Source: JBECKS01 sp964557005
GTDB taxonomy: Bacteria > Pseudomonadota > Gammaproteobacteria > Pseudomonadales > JBECKS01
Length of the DNA stretch: 64,000 nt
NCBI GenBank assembly: GCA_964557005.1
Contig: CAZKYI010000001.1
Location: 310,001-374,000, forward strand
Direction of reading: 5' to 3'
Shown here: one piece after another, positions 17,509-27,453 of the stretch
How the letters are laid out: each line of letters starts with the position of its first letter
Position numbering within the stretch: position 1 is the stretch's first letter
Made by a program: the position numbers and the translations under genes
Notes under the pieces: generated by a model
Seen by the model: only the letters and a program-made list of their open reading frames with translations
Told to the model about the DNA's origin: nothing
The model's database searches: none

Positions 17509-18891
17509 ATGAAAGTGCTTCCGTTTAAAATATCCATCCTGTTGATGTTTTTGTTTTCTTCTTTTGCAGCCTTTGCCGAATTGCCGGATTTCACCAGTCT
17601 GGTGAAAAAGAACGGAGCGGCGGTGGTGAATATCAGCTCGGTTCAAAAAGTCGATGCGCGTACTTCTGCGCAAGGTAAACGTGCTGAGGAAGTGCCGGAT
17701 ATACTGCGTTATTTTTTTGGTGATAACTTTCGCTTCCCGCCACAGGATAAAAAATCGCTGGGTTCCGGTTTTATTATTTCCAGTGATGGTTATATTCTCA
17801 CTAACAATCATGTGATTCAGGATGCAGATGAAGTGCTGGTGCGCCTGAATGACAGACGTGAATTAACTGCCAGCATTGTTGGTACCGATAAAAAAAGTGA
17901 TTTGGCCTTGCTGAAAATCGATGCTGACAATTTGCCGCTTGTAAAAATTGGCAAGAGTGCAGATTTGCAGGTGGGTGAATGGGTGTTGGCGATTGGCTCG
18001 CCTTTTGGTTTTGATGCCTCTGCCACCAAGGGCATTGTGAGCCATTTGGGACGAGCCTTGCCGAGTGAAAACTATGTGCCGTTTATTCAGACCGATGTTC
18101 CGATTAACCCGGGTAATTCGGGAGGCCCTTTATTTAACCTGAAAGGTGAAGTGGTGGGCATCAATTCCCAAATCTACAGCCGTACAGGGGGGTTTATGGG
18201 TTTGTCTTTTGCGATTCCCATTGATACCGCAATGGGGGTGGTTGAGCAGCTCAAAACTCACGGCAAGGTAAAACGTGGCTGGTTGGGTGTGGTGATTCAG
18301 GAAGTGAATCGTGATTTGGCCGATTCCTTTGGTTTGAAGACACCGACTGGTGCGCTGATTGCACAGGTAATGAAAGACAGCCCTGCTGCTGAAGCAGGGT
18401 TAAAGGAAGGGGATGTGATTTTGCGTTTTAACGGGCAAGCGATTGCGGTGTCTTCGGATTTGCCGATTGTGGTGGGTGCAACACCAGTGAATCAGATTGT
18501 TGAATTGATTGTGTTGAGACAGAAAAAAGAACGCAGTATCAAGGTCAGGATTGGTGCGTTGGTAGATGAAGAAGTGAAGCCTGAAACGGCCAACGTCGAG
18601 GGGCTTGCAAGCGACAAACTGGGCTTACTGGTGGAAGACATCAGCAAGCAGGAAATCCAGCAGTGGCAAGTGAGTGTCGGCGTGAGTGTGCGTGAGGTGA
18701 TCAGCGATCCGGCCAAAAGTGCAGGCTTGCAAGTGGGTGACATTATTACGCAGGTAAACAATCGCGAAATTGATGGCAAGGCAAGTTATCAGAAAATTGT
18801 TGCTGCACTGCCTGACAATAAATGGGTGCCGATACTGGTTTATCGCAGAGGGCAACCCGTGTACGTGCCGCTCTACATTCCACGTAAATAA
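17509..18891 (+). CDS. mucD: Periplasmic serine protease, DegP/MucD type
   Basis: This protease degrades misfolded periplasmic proteins and tempers sigma-E signalling. A signal peptide ends near AAFA-ELPD (about residue 23). The triad is visible: His in ILTNNHVIQDA, Asp in KKSDLALLKI, Ser in PGNSGGPLFNL. Two PDZ domains follow (about residues 265-355 and 375-455). At 460 residues it matches MucD of pseudomonads. Third gene of the rpoE operon. Confidence 0.95.
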   Translation: MKVLPFKISILLMFLFSSFAAFAELPDFTSLVKKNGAAVVNISSVQKVDARTSAQGKRAEEVPDILRYFFGDNFRFPPQDKKSLGSGFIISSDGYILTNNHVIQDADEVLVRLNDRRELTASIVGTDKKSDLALLKIDADNLPLVKIGKSADLQVGEWVLAIGSPFGFDASATKGIVSHLGRALPSENYVPFIQTDVPINPGNSGGPLFNLKGEVVGINSQIYSRTGGFMGLSFAIPIDTAMGVVEQLKTHGKVKRGWLGVVIQEVNRDLADSFGLKTPTGALIAQVMKDSPAAEAGLKEGDVILRFNGQAIAVSSDLPIVVGATPVNQIVELIVLRQKKERSIKVRIGALVDEEVKPETANVEGLASDKLGLLVEDISKQEIQQWQVSVGVSVREVISDPAKSAGLQVGDIITQVNNREIDGKASYQKIVAALPDNKWVPILVYRRGQPVYVPLYIPRK

Positions 18892-18903
18892 CACTATATT
18901 TCC

Positions 18904-18935
18904 AAGGGTGCAGCGCTTAGACTTGCGCCCTTTTT
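18904..18935 (+). terminator. Probable terminator after mucD
   Basis: AAGGGTGCA pairs with TGCGCCCTT (one G-U pair) around an 11-14 nt loop and is followed by a T-run. It lies 13 nt past the mucD stop and before lepA. Confidence 0.65.
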
Positions 18936-18974
18936 CTGGCCACGCCAGCCAGTTTTCTTGCAGGATTTTCCTAC

Positions 18975-20777
18975 GTGGTCGACATTCAACACATTCGCAA
19001 CTTTTCCATTATTGCCCACATCGATCACGGCAAATCGACCTTGGCTGACCGTTTTATTCAGGTCTGTGGTGGTCTGAGTGCTCGCGAAATGGAAGCACAG
19101 GTGCTCGATTCAATGGAGCTTGAGCGCGAGCGCGGCATTACCATCAAGGCGCAAAGTGTGACGCTCTATTACACGGCAAAAGATGGCATTCGCTACCAGT
19201 TGAATTTTATTGATACCCCCGGGCATGTGGATTTTTCCTACGAGGTATCCCGTTCACTGGCGGCATGTGAAGGTGCCTTGCTGGTGGTGGATGCTGCCCA
19301 AGGGGTTGAAGCGCAATCGGTTGCCAACTGTTACACCGCCATTGAGCAAGGTCTGGAAGTATTGCCTGTGCTCAACAAGATTGATTTACCTCAGGCTGAG
19401 CCAGAGCGCGTCAAGCTGGAAATCGAGGAGATTATCGGCATCGATGCGCAACTGGCGTGTCAGGTGAGTGCCAAAAGCGGGCTGGGGATAGAAACCCTGC
19501 TCGAAGAATTGATTCATGGTATTCCTGCGCCGCAAGGTGATCGTGACAAGCCCTTGCAAGCCCTGATTATTGATTCGTGGTTCGACAATTATCTGGGCGT
19601 GGTGTCACTGGTGCGCATCATGCAAGGCCAGCTTAAAAAGGGCGACAAGTTTGTGGTGAAATCGAACGGTCAGGCACACACCGTTGATGCTGTGGGGGTA
19701 TTTACGCCAAAACGCACTGAAACCAAAAGTTTAAGCGCAGGGGAAGTGGGTTTCATTGTTGCGGGAATCAAGGATATTTATGGCGCACCGGTGGGCGATA
19801 CCTTGGTGCCTCAGAAGGGCGCAGCAGATGTGCCTGCCTTGCCTGGATTCAAAAAAATCAAGCCTCAGGTGTATGCGGGTTTGTTTCCCGTGTCTGCCGA
19901 TGATTACGAAGCTTTCCGTGATGCCTTGGCCAAACTCAGTGTGAATGACGCTTCACTGTTTTACGAGCCGGAATCTTCCGATGCACTCGGTTTTGGTTTC
20001 CGCTGTGGTTTTCTGGGCATGCTGCATATGGAAATTGTGCAGGAACGTCTGGAAAGAGAATACGATCTCGATTTGATTACTTCTGCACCTTCGGTGGTGT
20101 ATCAGGTGGTCACCAAAAAAGGCGAAACCCTGACCATTGCCAACCCATCCAGAATGCCCGATGGCTCAATCGTGGAAGAAGTGCAGGAACCGATTGCACG
20201 GGTAAATATTCTCACGCCTCAAGCCTACGTGGGTAATGTGATTACCCTGTGCGTTGAAAAGCGCGGCGTACAAAAAAACATGCAGTTTATGGGGAATCAG
20301 GTTTCGCTCGATTATGAATTGCCTTTAAGTGAAGTGGTGCTCGATTTTTTTGATCGTCTGAAATCTATCAGTCGTGGTTTTGCTTCTCTGGATTATGGTT
20401 TCGACCGTTTTGAAACCAGCAAACTGGTGAAGGTCGATGTGTTGATTAACGGTGACCGTGTGGACGCTCTTGCCATTATTTGCCACCATGACAACGCCCA
20501 AAGCCGAGGTCGTGCCCTGATTGAAAAAATGAAGGAGCTGATTCCTCGCCAGATGTTTGATGTAGCGATTCAGGCTTCCATCGGCAACCAGATTATTGCA
20601 CGTCAGACAGTGAAGGCGTTGCGCAAGAATGTGACTGCCAAATGTTATGGCGGTGATGTTAGCCGCAAGAAAAAACTGCTGCAAAAACAAAAAGCAGGCA
20701 AGAAGCGCATGAAACAAATTGGCAGTGTTGAAGTTCCCCAAGAGGCTTTTCTGGCAGTGCTGAAAGTCGATAAATAA
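18975..20777 (+). CDS. lepA: Elongation factor 4 (LepA)
   Basis: EF4 is a ribosome-associated GTPase. The P-loop AHIDHGKSTLADRF is at residues 14-27, followed by the switch DTPGHVDFSYEV and NKIDLP. The C-terminal signature DYGFDRFETSKLVKVDVLING distinguishes LepA from EF-G. Start is GTG 18975, giving 600 residues. lepB follows after 14 nt. Confidence 0.98.
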   Translation: MVDIQHIRNFSIIAHIDHGKSTLADRFIQVCGGLSAREMEAQVLDSMELERERGITIKAQSVTLYYTAKDGIRYQLNFIDTPGHVDFSYEVSRSLAACEGALLVVDAAQGVEAQSVANCYTAIEQGLEVLPVLNKIDLPQAEPERVKLEIEEIIGIDAQLACQVSAKSGLGIETLLEELIHGIPAPQGDRDKPLQALIIDSWFDNYLGVVSLVRIMQGQLKKGDKFVVKSNGQAHTVDAVGVFTPKRTETKSLSAGEVGFIVAGIKDIYGAPVGDTLVPQKGAADVPALPGFKKIKPQVYAGLFPVSADDYEAFRDALAKLSVNDASLFYEPESSDALGFGFRCGFLGMLHMEIVQERLEREYDLDLITSAPSVVYQVVTKKGETLTIANPSRMPDGSIVEEVQEPIARVNILTPQAYVGNVITLCVEKRGVQKNMQFMGNQVSLDYELPLSEVVLDFFDRLKSISRGFASLDYGFDRFETSKLVKVDVLINGDRVDALAIICHHDNAQSRGRALIEKMKELIPRQMFDVAIQASIGNQIIARQTVKALRKNVTAKCYGGDVSRKKKLLQKQKAGKKRMKQIGSVEVPQEAFLAVLKVDK

Positions 20778-20791
20778 AGCGGAGTAAAGTG

Positions 20792-21619
20792 ATGGACATC
20801 GATTTTTCCCTGGTATTGATTAACCTGAGTCTGGTCAGTGGTGTTATCTGGTTAGTTGATGCGCTGTTGTGGGCACCTGCGCGCAAGGCACGTGTGAGCA
20901 GCTTTGAAGTGGCAGACAAGGATCACGATGCCTTGCATCAGGAAACCCTGAAAAAGTTATCGAAAGAACCCCTGCTGGTTGAATACTCAAAATCGCTGTT
21001 TCCGGTATTTTTTCTGGTGCTGGTATTTCGCTCCTTTGTTGCAGAGCCTTTTATGATTCCTTCGGAATCAATGCTGCCAACACTGGAAGTGGGTGACTAT
21101 ATTGTGGTGAACAAGTTTGCCTATGGTTTCAGGTTGCCTGTGATTGGTACCAAACTGAAAGCGATGAATGAGCCACAACGTGGCGATGTTATGGTGTTCA
21201 AATTTCCGCAAAATCCCAAACTGAATTTCATCAAGCGCGTGATTGCGATTCCAGGTGATACCGTGCGTTATGAAGACAAGCGTCTGTATATCAATGATGT
21301 TCTGGTTGAAGAGATGCTGGTGAGCCAGAGTCGTGAGCTGAGTTACAGTGAAGCGAGAATTTACACCGAAAAACTCGATGAGCTGGAATACTTTATCCAG
21401 AAACGCTTTGGTGTACGTGCAGTGAACCAGCAAACACAGTGGCAGATTAGTGAAGGCGAGTATTTCGTGATGGGCGACAATCGCGACAATAGCAATGACA
21501 GCCGTTTTTGGGGTACAGTTCCAGACGAGCTGGTGATGGGTAAAGCCTTTGTCATCTGGATGCACAAATTGCCTGGAATGCATTTACCCGTTTTTTCACG
21601 TAATGGTCTGATTCATTAA
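20792..21619 (+). CDS. lepB: Signal peptidase I
   Basis: LepB cleaves signal peptides on the outer face of the inner membrane. Two N-terminal hydrophobic segments (about residues 4-24 and 65-83) are followed by the Ser nucleophile in PSESMLPTL and the Lys general base in FIKRVIAIPGD. The box E motif MGDNRDNSNDSRFWG is present. Length is 275 residues. ATG 20792 has GGAGTAAAGTG upstream. Confidence 0.96.
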   Translation: MDIDFSLVLINLSLVSGVIWLVDALLWAPARKARVSSFEVADKDHDALHQETLKKLSKEPLLVEYSKSLFPVFFLVLVFRSFVAEPFMIPSESMLPTLEVGDYIVVNKFAYGFRLPVIGTKLKAMNEPQRGDVMVFKFPQNPKLNFIKRVIAIPGDTVRYEDKRLYINDVLVEEMLVSQSRELSYSEARIYTEKLDELEYFIQKRFGVRAVNQQTQWQISEGEYFVMGDNRDNSNDSRFWGTVPDELVMGKAFVIWMHKLPGMHLPVFSRNGLIH

Positions 21620-21634
21620 GGGGGAAGCGTAACA

Positions 21635-22018
21635 ATGAAAGCACTCACGACATCACTCAAAAAACAATACGGCGCAAGCATGGGCGCGATTATTATCAAC
21701 GTCGGTATTCTGATTTTTATCGGCTTTGCGGTGTCAAAAGTGGCGGTGTTCTATTTTGATAATCGACTGGTGAATGAAAGCCTCCAGAGCCTCGACGATG
21801 TTCCTTATCTCACCAAAAAATCCCAGCGCGAGCTGCAGGACCTTCTCAATAAGCGCCTGCAAATGAACAACATTTCATTGAATGCCAATGAAGTGGTTAT
21901 TGATAAAAGAACAGACAAATTGACCATCAAAACGGTGTATGAACGCCGTGCCAATTTATTTGCCAATATCGATGTGGTGGTGAGGTTTGAAAATGAATAT
22001 CAAGCCGCCAACAGATAA
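21635..22018 (+). CDS. DUF4845-type small membrane protein
   Basis: A 127-residue protein has one membrane segment (about residues 18-42) and a periplasmic domain. Its position between lepB and rnc and its size match the DUF4845 family commonly found there. Function is unknown; the tight spacing (15 and 22 nt) places it in the lepA-pdxJ transcript. Confidence 0.75.
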   Translation: MKALTTSLKKQYGASMGAIIINVGILIFIGFAVSKVAVFYFDNRLVNESLQSLDDVPYLTKKSQRELQDLLNKRLQMNNISLNANEVVIDKRTDKLTIKTVYERRANLFANIDVVVRFENEYQAANR

Positions 22019-22040
22019 TTAGCGCAAGCGTCTGGATGGA

Positions 22041-22772
22041 GTGTTTGAAGCCTTGGCCAGCAAGCTCAGAGAGTTCGACCGACAGCACCAGTTAAATACT
22101 TTTCAGACAAGTATTGGTTACGCCTTCAAAAATCCTGATGTGTTACAACAAGCGCTTACCCATAAAAGCGCTTCCTCCCTGCATTACGAACGCCTTGAAT
22201 TTCTTGGCGATTCGATTCTTAACAACAGCATCACCATTTATTTGTATGAACATTTTCCTCAACTCGATGAAGGTGTCTTAAGCCGTGTACGCGCGAGTCT
22301 GGTGAAAGGTGAAACGCTGGCAGAGTTGGCAAAGGAACATCACTTGGGAAAATGCCTGCAATTAGGTACAGGAGAATTGAGAAGCGGCGGTTATAAACGC
22401 GCTTCGATATTGGCCGATGCAATGGAAGCGGTGATTGCCGCAGTATTTCTCGAATCCGGTTTTGATCAGGCATGCCAGCTCGTATGGCGTTTGTTTGCAA
22501 CACGCCTTTCCGAAGAGGCGATTGCAAGTCTGGGTAAAGATGAAAAGTCACACTTGCAGGAATACTTGCAAGCGAGGCAATTACCTCTGCCTGTTTATAC
22601 GGTTGAAGAAACGCATGGCAAGGATCATCAACAGCAATTCACGGTATCGTGCTATATCGAAAGTTTTAATTTGAAAGTGCATGCCAAAGCCAGTAGCAAG
22701 AAAAATGCAGAAAAAGCAGTAGCACGACAGGCGCTGGAGCAAATCAGCAAAATGAGTGAATCCAATGTCTGA
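22041..22772 (+). CDS. rnc: Ribonuclease III
   Basis: RNase III cuts double-stranded RNA in rRNA and mRNA processing. The signature ERLEFLGDSIL (about residues 50-60) and the catalytic Glu in ADAMEAVIAAV are present. The C-terminal double-stranded-RNA-binding domain covers about residues 155-240. GTG 22041 is taken as start because it follows a short purine stretch and gives the usual N-terminus; 243 residues. The era start lies inside its 3' end. Confidence 0.96.
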   Translation: MFEALASKLREFDRQHQLNTFQTSIGYAFKNPDVLQQALTHKSASSLHYERLEFLGDSILNNSITIYLYEHFPQLDEGVLSRVRASLVKGETLAELAKEHHLGKCLQLGTGELRSGGYKRASILADAMEAVIAAVFLESGFDQACQLVWRLFATRLSEEAIASLGKDEKSHLQEYLQARQLPLPVYTVEETHGKDHQQQFTVSCYIESFNLKVHAKASSKKNAEKAVARQALEQISKMSESNV

Positions 22773-23682
22773 GCAATCCACTACCTATTGTGGTTATGTT
22801 GCCGTAGTCGGCAGACCCAATGTGGGAAAATCCACCTTGCTCAATCACTTGCTTAAACAAAAAATCTGCATCACTTCACGCAAGCCACAAACCACCCGAC
22901 ATCAACAGTTGGGCATTCTCACCAGAGGAAAGCATCAGGCGATTTTTGTGGACACACCTGGCATACACAACAATCAGACAAAATTCCTCAATCGCTACAT
23001 GAATCAGGAAGCCCGTTCAGCCTTGTTTGATGTGGACTTGGTGTTGTTTGTGATTGAAGCGATGAAATGGACGGAAGAAGACGAGCTGGTTGCAGGCTTG
23101 TTGAAAAATGTAGAGGTGCCTGTTTTGTTATTGCTCAACAAAATTGACAAGCACAAACAAAAAGAAAAGTTGTTGCCGTTTATTCAGCAAATTCAAAACA
23201 AGGTTCAGTTTCAGGAACTGGTGCCTGTTTCGGCCTTGCATAATGATCATCTGGATGTGCTGGAAAGTTTGATTTTCAGAAATTTACCCGCAGGCGAACA
23301 TATTTTTAGTGAAGATGAAATTACCGATCGTTCGAGCAGATTTCTGTGTGCAGAAATTGTGCGCGAAAAAATCATGCGCCAACTGGGTGATGAACTGCCT
23401 TATGAACTGACGGTGGAAATCGAGCGCTTTGAAAGTGATGGTAGCTTAACCCAAATTGATGCCTTGATTCTGGTTGATAAAGACAGCCAGAAACAGATTG
23501 TGATTGGCCAGCAAGGCAAACGCCTGAAGGCGATTGGTAGCGAAGCTCGACAGGATATTGAGCAGTTGCTGCAACAAAAAGTGATGCTTAAAACCTGGGT
23601 AAAAGTAAAAAGTGGCTGGGCAGACAGCGAACGCGCCCTGAAAAGCTTAAACCAGTTCAAGGAAGAAGGATTTAGCGGATAG
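22765..23682 (+). CDS. era: GTPase Era
   Basis: Era binds the 3' end of 16S rRNA and assists 30S maturation. G1 is GRPNVGKSTLLNHLL (about residues 16-30), G3 is DTPGIH, G4 is NKID. The KH domain with GQQGKRLKAIGSEARQDIE is C-terminal. ATG 22765 gives 305 residues and overlaps the rnc stop by 8 nt, indicating translational coupling. Confidence 0.96.
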   Translation: MSEQSTTYCGYVAVVGRPNVGKSTLLNHLLKQKICITSRKPQTTRHQQLGILTRGKHQAIFVDTPGIHNNQTKFLNRYMNQEARSALFDVDLVLFVIEAMKWTEEDELVAGLLKNVEVPVLLLLNKIDKHKQKEKLLPFIQQIQNKVQFQELVPVSALHNDHLDVLESLIFRNLPAGEHIFSEDEITDRSSRFLCAEIVREKIMRQLGDELPYELTVEIERFESDGSLTQIDALILVDKDSQKQIVIGQQGKRLKAIGSEARQDIEQLLQQKVMLKTWVKVKSGWADSERALKSLNQFKEEGFSG

Positions 23683-23686
23683 CGCT

Positions 23687-24412
23687 ATGTCAGAGCTTCA
23701 GCAAGCCATTGTTCTGCATAGTCGCCCTTATCAAAATAGCAGTTTGCTGGTGGATTTTTTTGGCGAAAAGGAAGGAGTTTTCCGTTGTGTTGCCAAAGGG
23801 TTTAAACGCAAGTCATCGGTATCTTTGTCACCTTTTAGAATTTTTGATATTTCCTTTACAGGACGTTCAGATTTAAAAACCCTCACGCAGTGCGAACTGG
23901 CACAGGCTTCATTTCATTTGCAAAAACAGGCCTTGTATTGTGGTTTGTATGTGAATGAATTGCTGCTCAGGGTTTTATACCCTCACGATGCACACGCCCC
24001 CCTGTTTTTTCAAACATGCCGCCTGTATGAACAGCTGAATCTGGCTGATGAACTGCACAGTATGGAAAATCATCTGCGTATGTTTGAATTTACCTTGCTC
24101 AGGGAAATCGGGTATCTGGTGGATATGAGGCATGAGTATGACAGCGGAGTTTTGATTGATGAAAAAACTGCCTATGTGTTTAACCACGAATCTGGGTTTT
24201 CCCGCTATATAGATGGCTCACCACAGCAGGTTTTCAGCGGTGTTACGCTGTTAGAACTGAACAAAATGCTTGAACAGCAAACGCCCATGCAGGGCGATGA
24301 ACAATTCAGGCGTGAGAGCAAGATGTTGAGTCGCCTGATGTTGGCACCTTATCTGGGTAACAAGCCTTTGCAAAGTCGTGCCTTGTTTAAAAAATTTGAG
24401 GTAAAAATATGA
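23687..24412 (+). CDS. recO: DNA repair protein RecO
   Basis: RecO helps RecR load RecA onto SSB-coated DNA. The N-terminal OB-fold region reads AIVLHSRPYQNSSLLVDFF and the helical C-terminal part contains YVNELLLRVL. The zinc-binding cysteines of some RecO proteins are absent, as in E. coli. Length 241. It follows era by 4 nt and overlaps pdxJ by 4 nt. Confidence 0.93.
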   Translation: MSELQQAIVLHSRPYQNSSLLVDFFGEKEGVFRCVAKGFKRKSSVSLSPFRIFDISFTGRSDLKTLTQCELAQASFHLQKQALYCGLYVNELLLRVLYPHDAHAPLFFQTCRLYEQLNLADELHSMENHLRMFEFTLLREIGYLVDMRHEYDSGVLIDEKTAYVFNHESGFSRYIDGSPQQVFSGVTLLELNKMLEQQTPMQGDEQFRRESKMLSRLMLAPYLGNKPLQSRALFKKFEVKI

Positions 24413-25146
24413 ACGGGATTTTCCAAACAAAACGTCTGGGTGTGAATGTTGATCACATCGCCACTTTACGACAGGCGCGAGGTACGTTTTATCCCGACCC
24501 TTTAAAAGCAGCGCAAATCGCTTTGGCAGCAGGTGCCGATGGCATCACCATTCATTTGCGCGAAGATCGTCGTCATATTCAGGATGATGATGTTTACCGT
24601 ATTCGCGAGCAGGCAGCAGGACATTTGAATCTTGAAATGGCACTTACTGAGGAAATGATGGCGATTGCCTTGAAAGTAAAGCCGGATTATGTGTGTCTGG
24701 TGCCTGAAAAGCGCGAAGAACTGACCACCGAAGGTGGATTGAATTTATTGCCGATAGAACAAAAATTAACAAGTGCCTGCGAACTTTTTCGTAAAAATAA
24801 TATTGGTGTGTCCTTGTTTATAGAAGCCTCACAACAGCAAGTTGCTTTGGCTAAAAAAGTGGGTGCCGATGCGATTGAATTACATACAGGCACTTATGCT
24901 GAAAGCCGTGGTGAGCATGCTGAAAGAGAACTGCAACGCATTCAACAACAAGCGGCCTTTGCCAGTAGTTTGGGTTTGATTGTGAATGCAGGTCACGGTT
25001 TGCATTATGAGAATGTACAGGCGATTGTCGCGATTCCTGAAATTTACGAGCTCAATATTGGCCATAGCATTATTGCCCGGGCCGCTTTCGATGGACTTGC
25101 CAAGGCAGTGGCCGACATGAAAGCACTTATGCAGATGCGTGAATAG
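24409..25146 (+). CDS. pdxJ: Pyridoxine 5'-phosphate synthase
   Basis: PdxJ joins 1-deoxyxylulose-5-phosphate and aminoacetone phosphate to form PNP, the last ring-forming step of vitamin B6 synthesis. Signature stretches are LGVNVDHIATLRQARG (about residues 10-25), HLREDRRHI and NAGHGLHYENV. Length 245 is standard. It ends the lepA-pdxJ cluster and overlaps the oppositely oriented kinase gene by 20 nt. Confidence 0.97.
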   Translation: MNGIFQTKRLGVNVDHIATLRQARGTFYPDPLKAAQIALAAGADGITIHLREDRRHIQDDDVYRIREQAAGHLNLEMALTEEMMAIALKVKPDYVCLVPEKREELTTEGGLNLLPIEQKLTSACELFRKNNIGVSLFIEASQQQVALAKKVGADAIELHTGTYAESRGEHAERELQRIQQQAAFASSLGLIVNAGHGLHYENVQAIVAIPEIYELNIGHSIIARAAFDGLAKAVADMKALMQMRE

Positions 25147-27418
25147 GTTTGCTTCTCTGCTGGTAGCTTTGGATCAATACATTGGCTTGTAACGCCAATG
25201 CTTCCAGAGCATCCGCCAGTTCTTCGTAGTGTTCCTGTTTTAACAGGTTCTCCACCCGGACGGTTGCAGCTCTTAACAAGGGCACACCACAATAACGACA
25301 GGCGCCATGTACATAGTGCACTTTATCAAACAGTGCCTTGTAATCCCTGTTTTGCTCATGGCGTTGAATTTCCTTTATATCCTGTTCCAGTTGGTTGATG
25401 AGCATTTCCAGCATTTCATCGGCCAGATCGGCCTTGTTGTTAGACAGTTTCAAACCTTCGCCAATATCGATGACAGGTATTTCATGAGTGCGAATCTTCT
25501 GTTTATTTTTTGGGTGGTAACCCGTCCAATACTCAATGGTTTGAAGCAGTAATTCACTGTCGATGGGTTTCGTGAGGCAATGATTAAATCCTTTTTCAAG
25601 AATACTCTGTTTTTCTTCTTCCAAAGCATGCGCAGTAAGCGCAATGATGGCGCGATGGCGTGAGAAACGCTTGTCAAATTCACGAATGTGGCGGGTGGCT
25701 TCAATGCCATCGAAATCTGGCATCTGAATGTCCATAAAAATCAAATCGTAATTATTTTGTTCGTTGAGGTGTATGGCCTGTTGTCCACTGGCACAGGCAT
25801 CATATTCAATGCCGGCATCTTCCATCAATGCGCATAATAATTTCAGATTGGCAGCGTTATCATCTACGGCAAGAATTTTAGGTACCGAGATGCCCGCTTG
25901 AGTATGTGAACTGGTATCGACAAGATTTGCGGTATTTTGTACATGGTTGCCAGGCAGCGTAAACCAGAATGTAGAACCTTCACCCAGTGTACTTTCAACA
26001 CCAATTTCCCCGCCGAGCATTTCAACCAAATGCCGTGAAATCGTCAGCCCCAAACCTGTTCCCTGAAAGCGTCGCACACTGGAAGAATCACTTTGATGAA
26101 AGGCTTGAAACAGTTTTCCCTTGGCAGCTTCACTTAAACCGATGCCCTGATCGCTCACAGAAAACTTCAGATAACTTTGCCCGCCTTTTGAACCACCTTG
26201 CACGACGCGAATAATCAGTGAGCCTTTTTCACTGAACTTGATCGCGTTACTCACGAGATTGGTTAGAATTTGTTTAATGCGCAAGGAATCACTCATAATT
26301 ATTTCGGGCACTGTTTCGTCTACGCGCAGCACTTGTTTGAGTTTCTTTTCTCTTGCGAGTGGTGCAAGCAAGGCGGTGACTTCTTCCAGTAACGAACGAA
26401 TGTTGACGTTTTCAATATCGAGGCTGAGTTTGCCCGCTTCAATTTTTGAAAAATCAAGAATGTCATTGATGATTGCAAGCAGATTTTCGGAAGATTTCTG
26501 AATGGTTTGTAGCTGATCCTGCTGGCGTTCATTCAATTCAGAATTTAACAAAATGTTGGTAAAACCAATAATGCTGTTTAAGGGTGTGCGAATTTCATGG
26601 CTGATGTTGGCCAGAAATTGTGATTTCACATGGCTGGCTTGTTCCGCTTCCTTGCGTGCGAAATCCAGCTCAATGTTCTGGATTTCAATGGTTTCCAGTG
26701 TGGCGCGTAAATCTTCAGTGGTTTGGTCTGCGTGGCTTTGCATTTCTTCGTGCGCATTCTGTAGCGATTCCGCCATCGTGTTGATACCCCAAATCAACTC
26801 GCGTAACTCACCAGCAGGCACATTCATGTGGACACGTGTTGAAAGTTGGCCTTCACGTATGCGTGCAATCGCATGCGAAATACTGCGCACAGGTTCGCTA
26901 AAACGACTGGCAGTATATTGTGCAAACACCAGAGCAAAAATAAAACTGAGCACGACTGCAAACGACACTAGAAACAAACTTTCGTATTCGCGCAGAATCA
27001 GTAAATTGCGATCCAGTTCAATTTCAAATATGTAGGCTTGATTATTCAGTTCAATGCTATTGCTAAAACGCTGGCTGTTATTTTCAGGGCGCATATGTGG
27101 CCCGGCATAGGCAAGAATTTTTCCAGTGTTTTGATTAACAATACCAACAGCACGTACTGAATTTTCATTGAGTACCTTGTCCGCCAGTTTTTCAAGTGCA
27201 GAATCCTGTTTGTTTAGCAGGACACTTTCAACATCACGCCTGTAATGATCAAGCAGTAAGGCACCACGTTCTGAAAATTGTTTCTGTAAATCCTGCTGCT
27301 GCAAGTACAGGGCAATACCGCCTACAAAGAGTGAAGTAAGCATGGCAGGCAGCATAATCAGCAAGAATAGCTGATTCTTTAAATTCATCGATCTGCTTTG
27401 GTCTGATTCCTGTTTCAT
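25127..27418 (-). CDS. barA: Hybrid sensor histidine kinase, BarA/GacS type
   Basis: BarA/GacS starts the Gac/Rsm cascade that controls secondary metabolism and carbon flow. Order of domains: membrane segment (about 14-38), periplasmic sensor, second membrane segment (about 148-168), HAMP, HisKA with H274 in ANISHEIRTPLNS, HATPase, receiver with D563 in LIFMDIQMPDFDG, and an Hpt domain with H704 in VHGACRYCG. The 763 residues are shorter than most GacS (about 910), mainly because only one receiver is present. The partner response regulator is not in the window. Confidence 0.88.
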   Translation of the reverse strand: MKQESDQSRSMNLKNQLFLLIMLPAMLTSLFVGGIALYLQQQDLQKQFSERGALLLDHYRRDVESVLLNKQDSALEKLADKVLNENSVRAVGIVNQNTGKILAYAGPHMRPENNSQRFSNSIELNNQAYIFEIELDRNLLILREYESLFLVSFAVVLSFIFALVFAQYTASRFSEPVRSISHAIARIREGQLSTRVHMNVPAGELRELIWGINTMAESLQNAHEEMQSHADQTTEDLRATLETIEIQNIELDFARKEAEQASHVKSQFLANISHEIRTPLNSIIGFTNILLNSELNERQQDQLQTIQKSSENLLAIINDILDFSKIEAGKLSLDIENVNIRSLLEEVTALLAPLAREKKLKQVLRVDETVPEIIMSDSLRIKQILTNLVSNAIKFSEKGSLIIRVVQGGSKGGQSYLKFSVSDQGIGLSEAAKGKLFQAFHQSDSSSVRRFQGTGLGLTISRHLVEMLGGEIGVESTLGEGSTFWFTLPGNHVQNTANLVDTSSHTQAGISVPKILAVDDNAANLKLLCALMEDAGIEYDACASGQQAIHLNEQNNYDLIFMDIQMPDFDGIEATRHIREFDKRFSRHRAIIALTAHALEEEKQSILEKGFNHCLTKPIDSELLLQTIEYWTGYHPKNKQKIRTHEIPVIDIGEGLKLSNNKADLADEMLEMLINQLEQDIKEIQRHEQNRDYKALFDKVHYVHGACRYCGVPLLRAATVRVENLLKQEHYEELADALEALALQANVLIQSYQQRSKPIHASA

Positions 27419-27453
27419 GGAAGAATGTTAGCTGGAATGTGTCGGAATTGTCA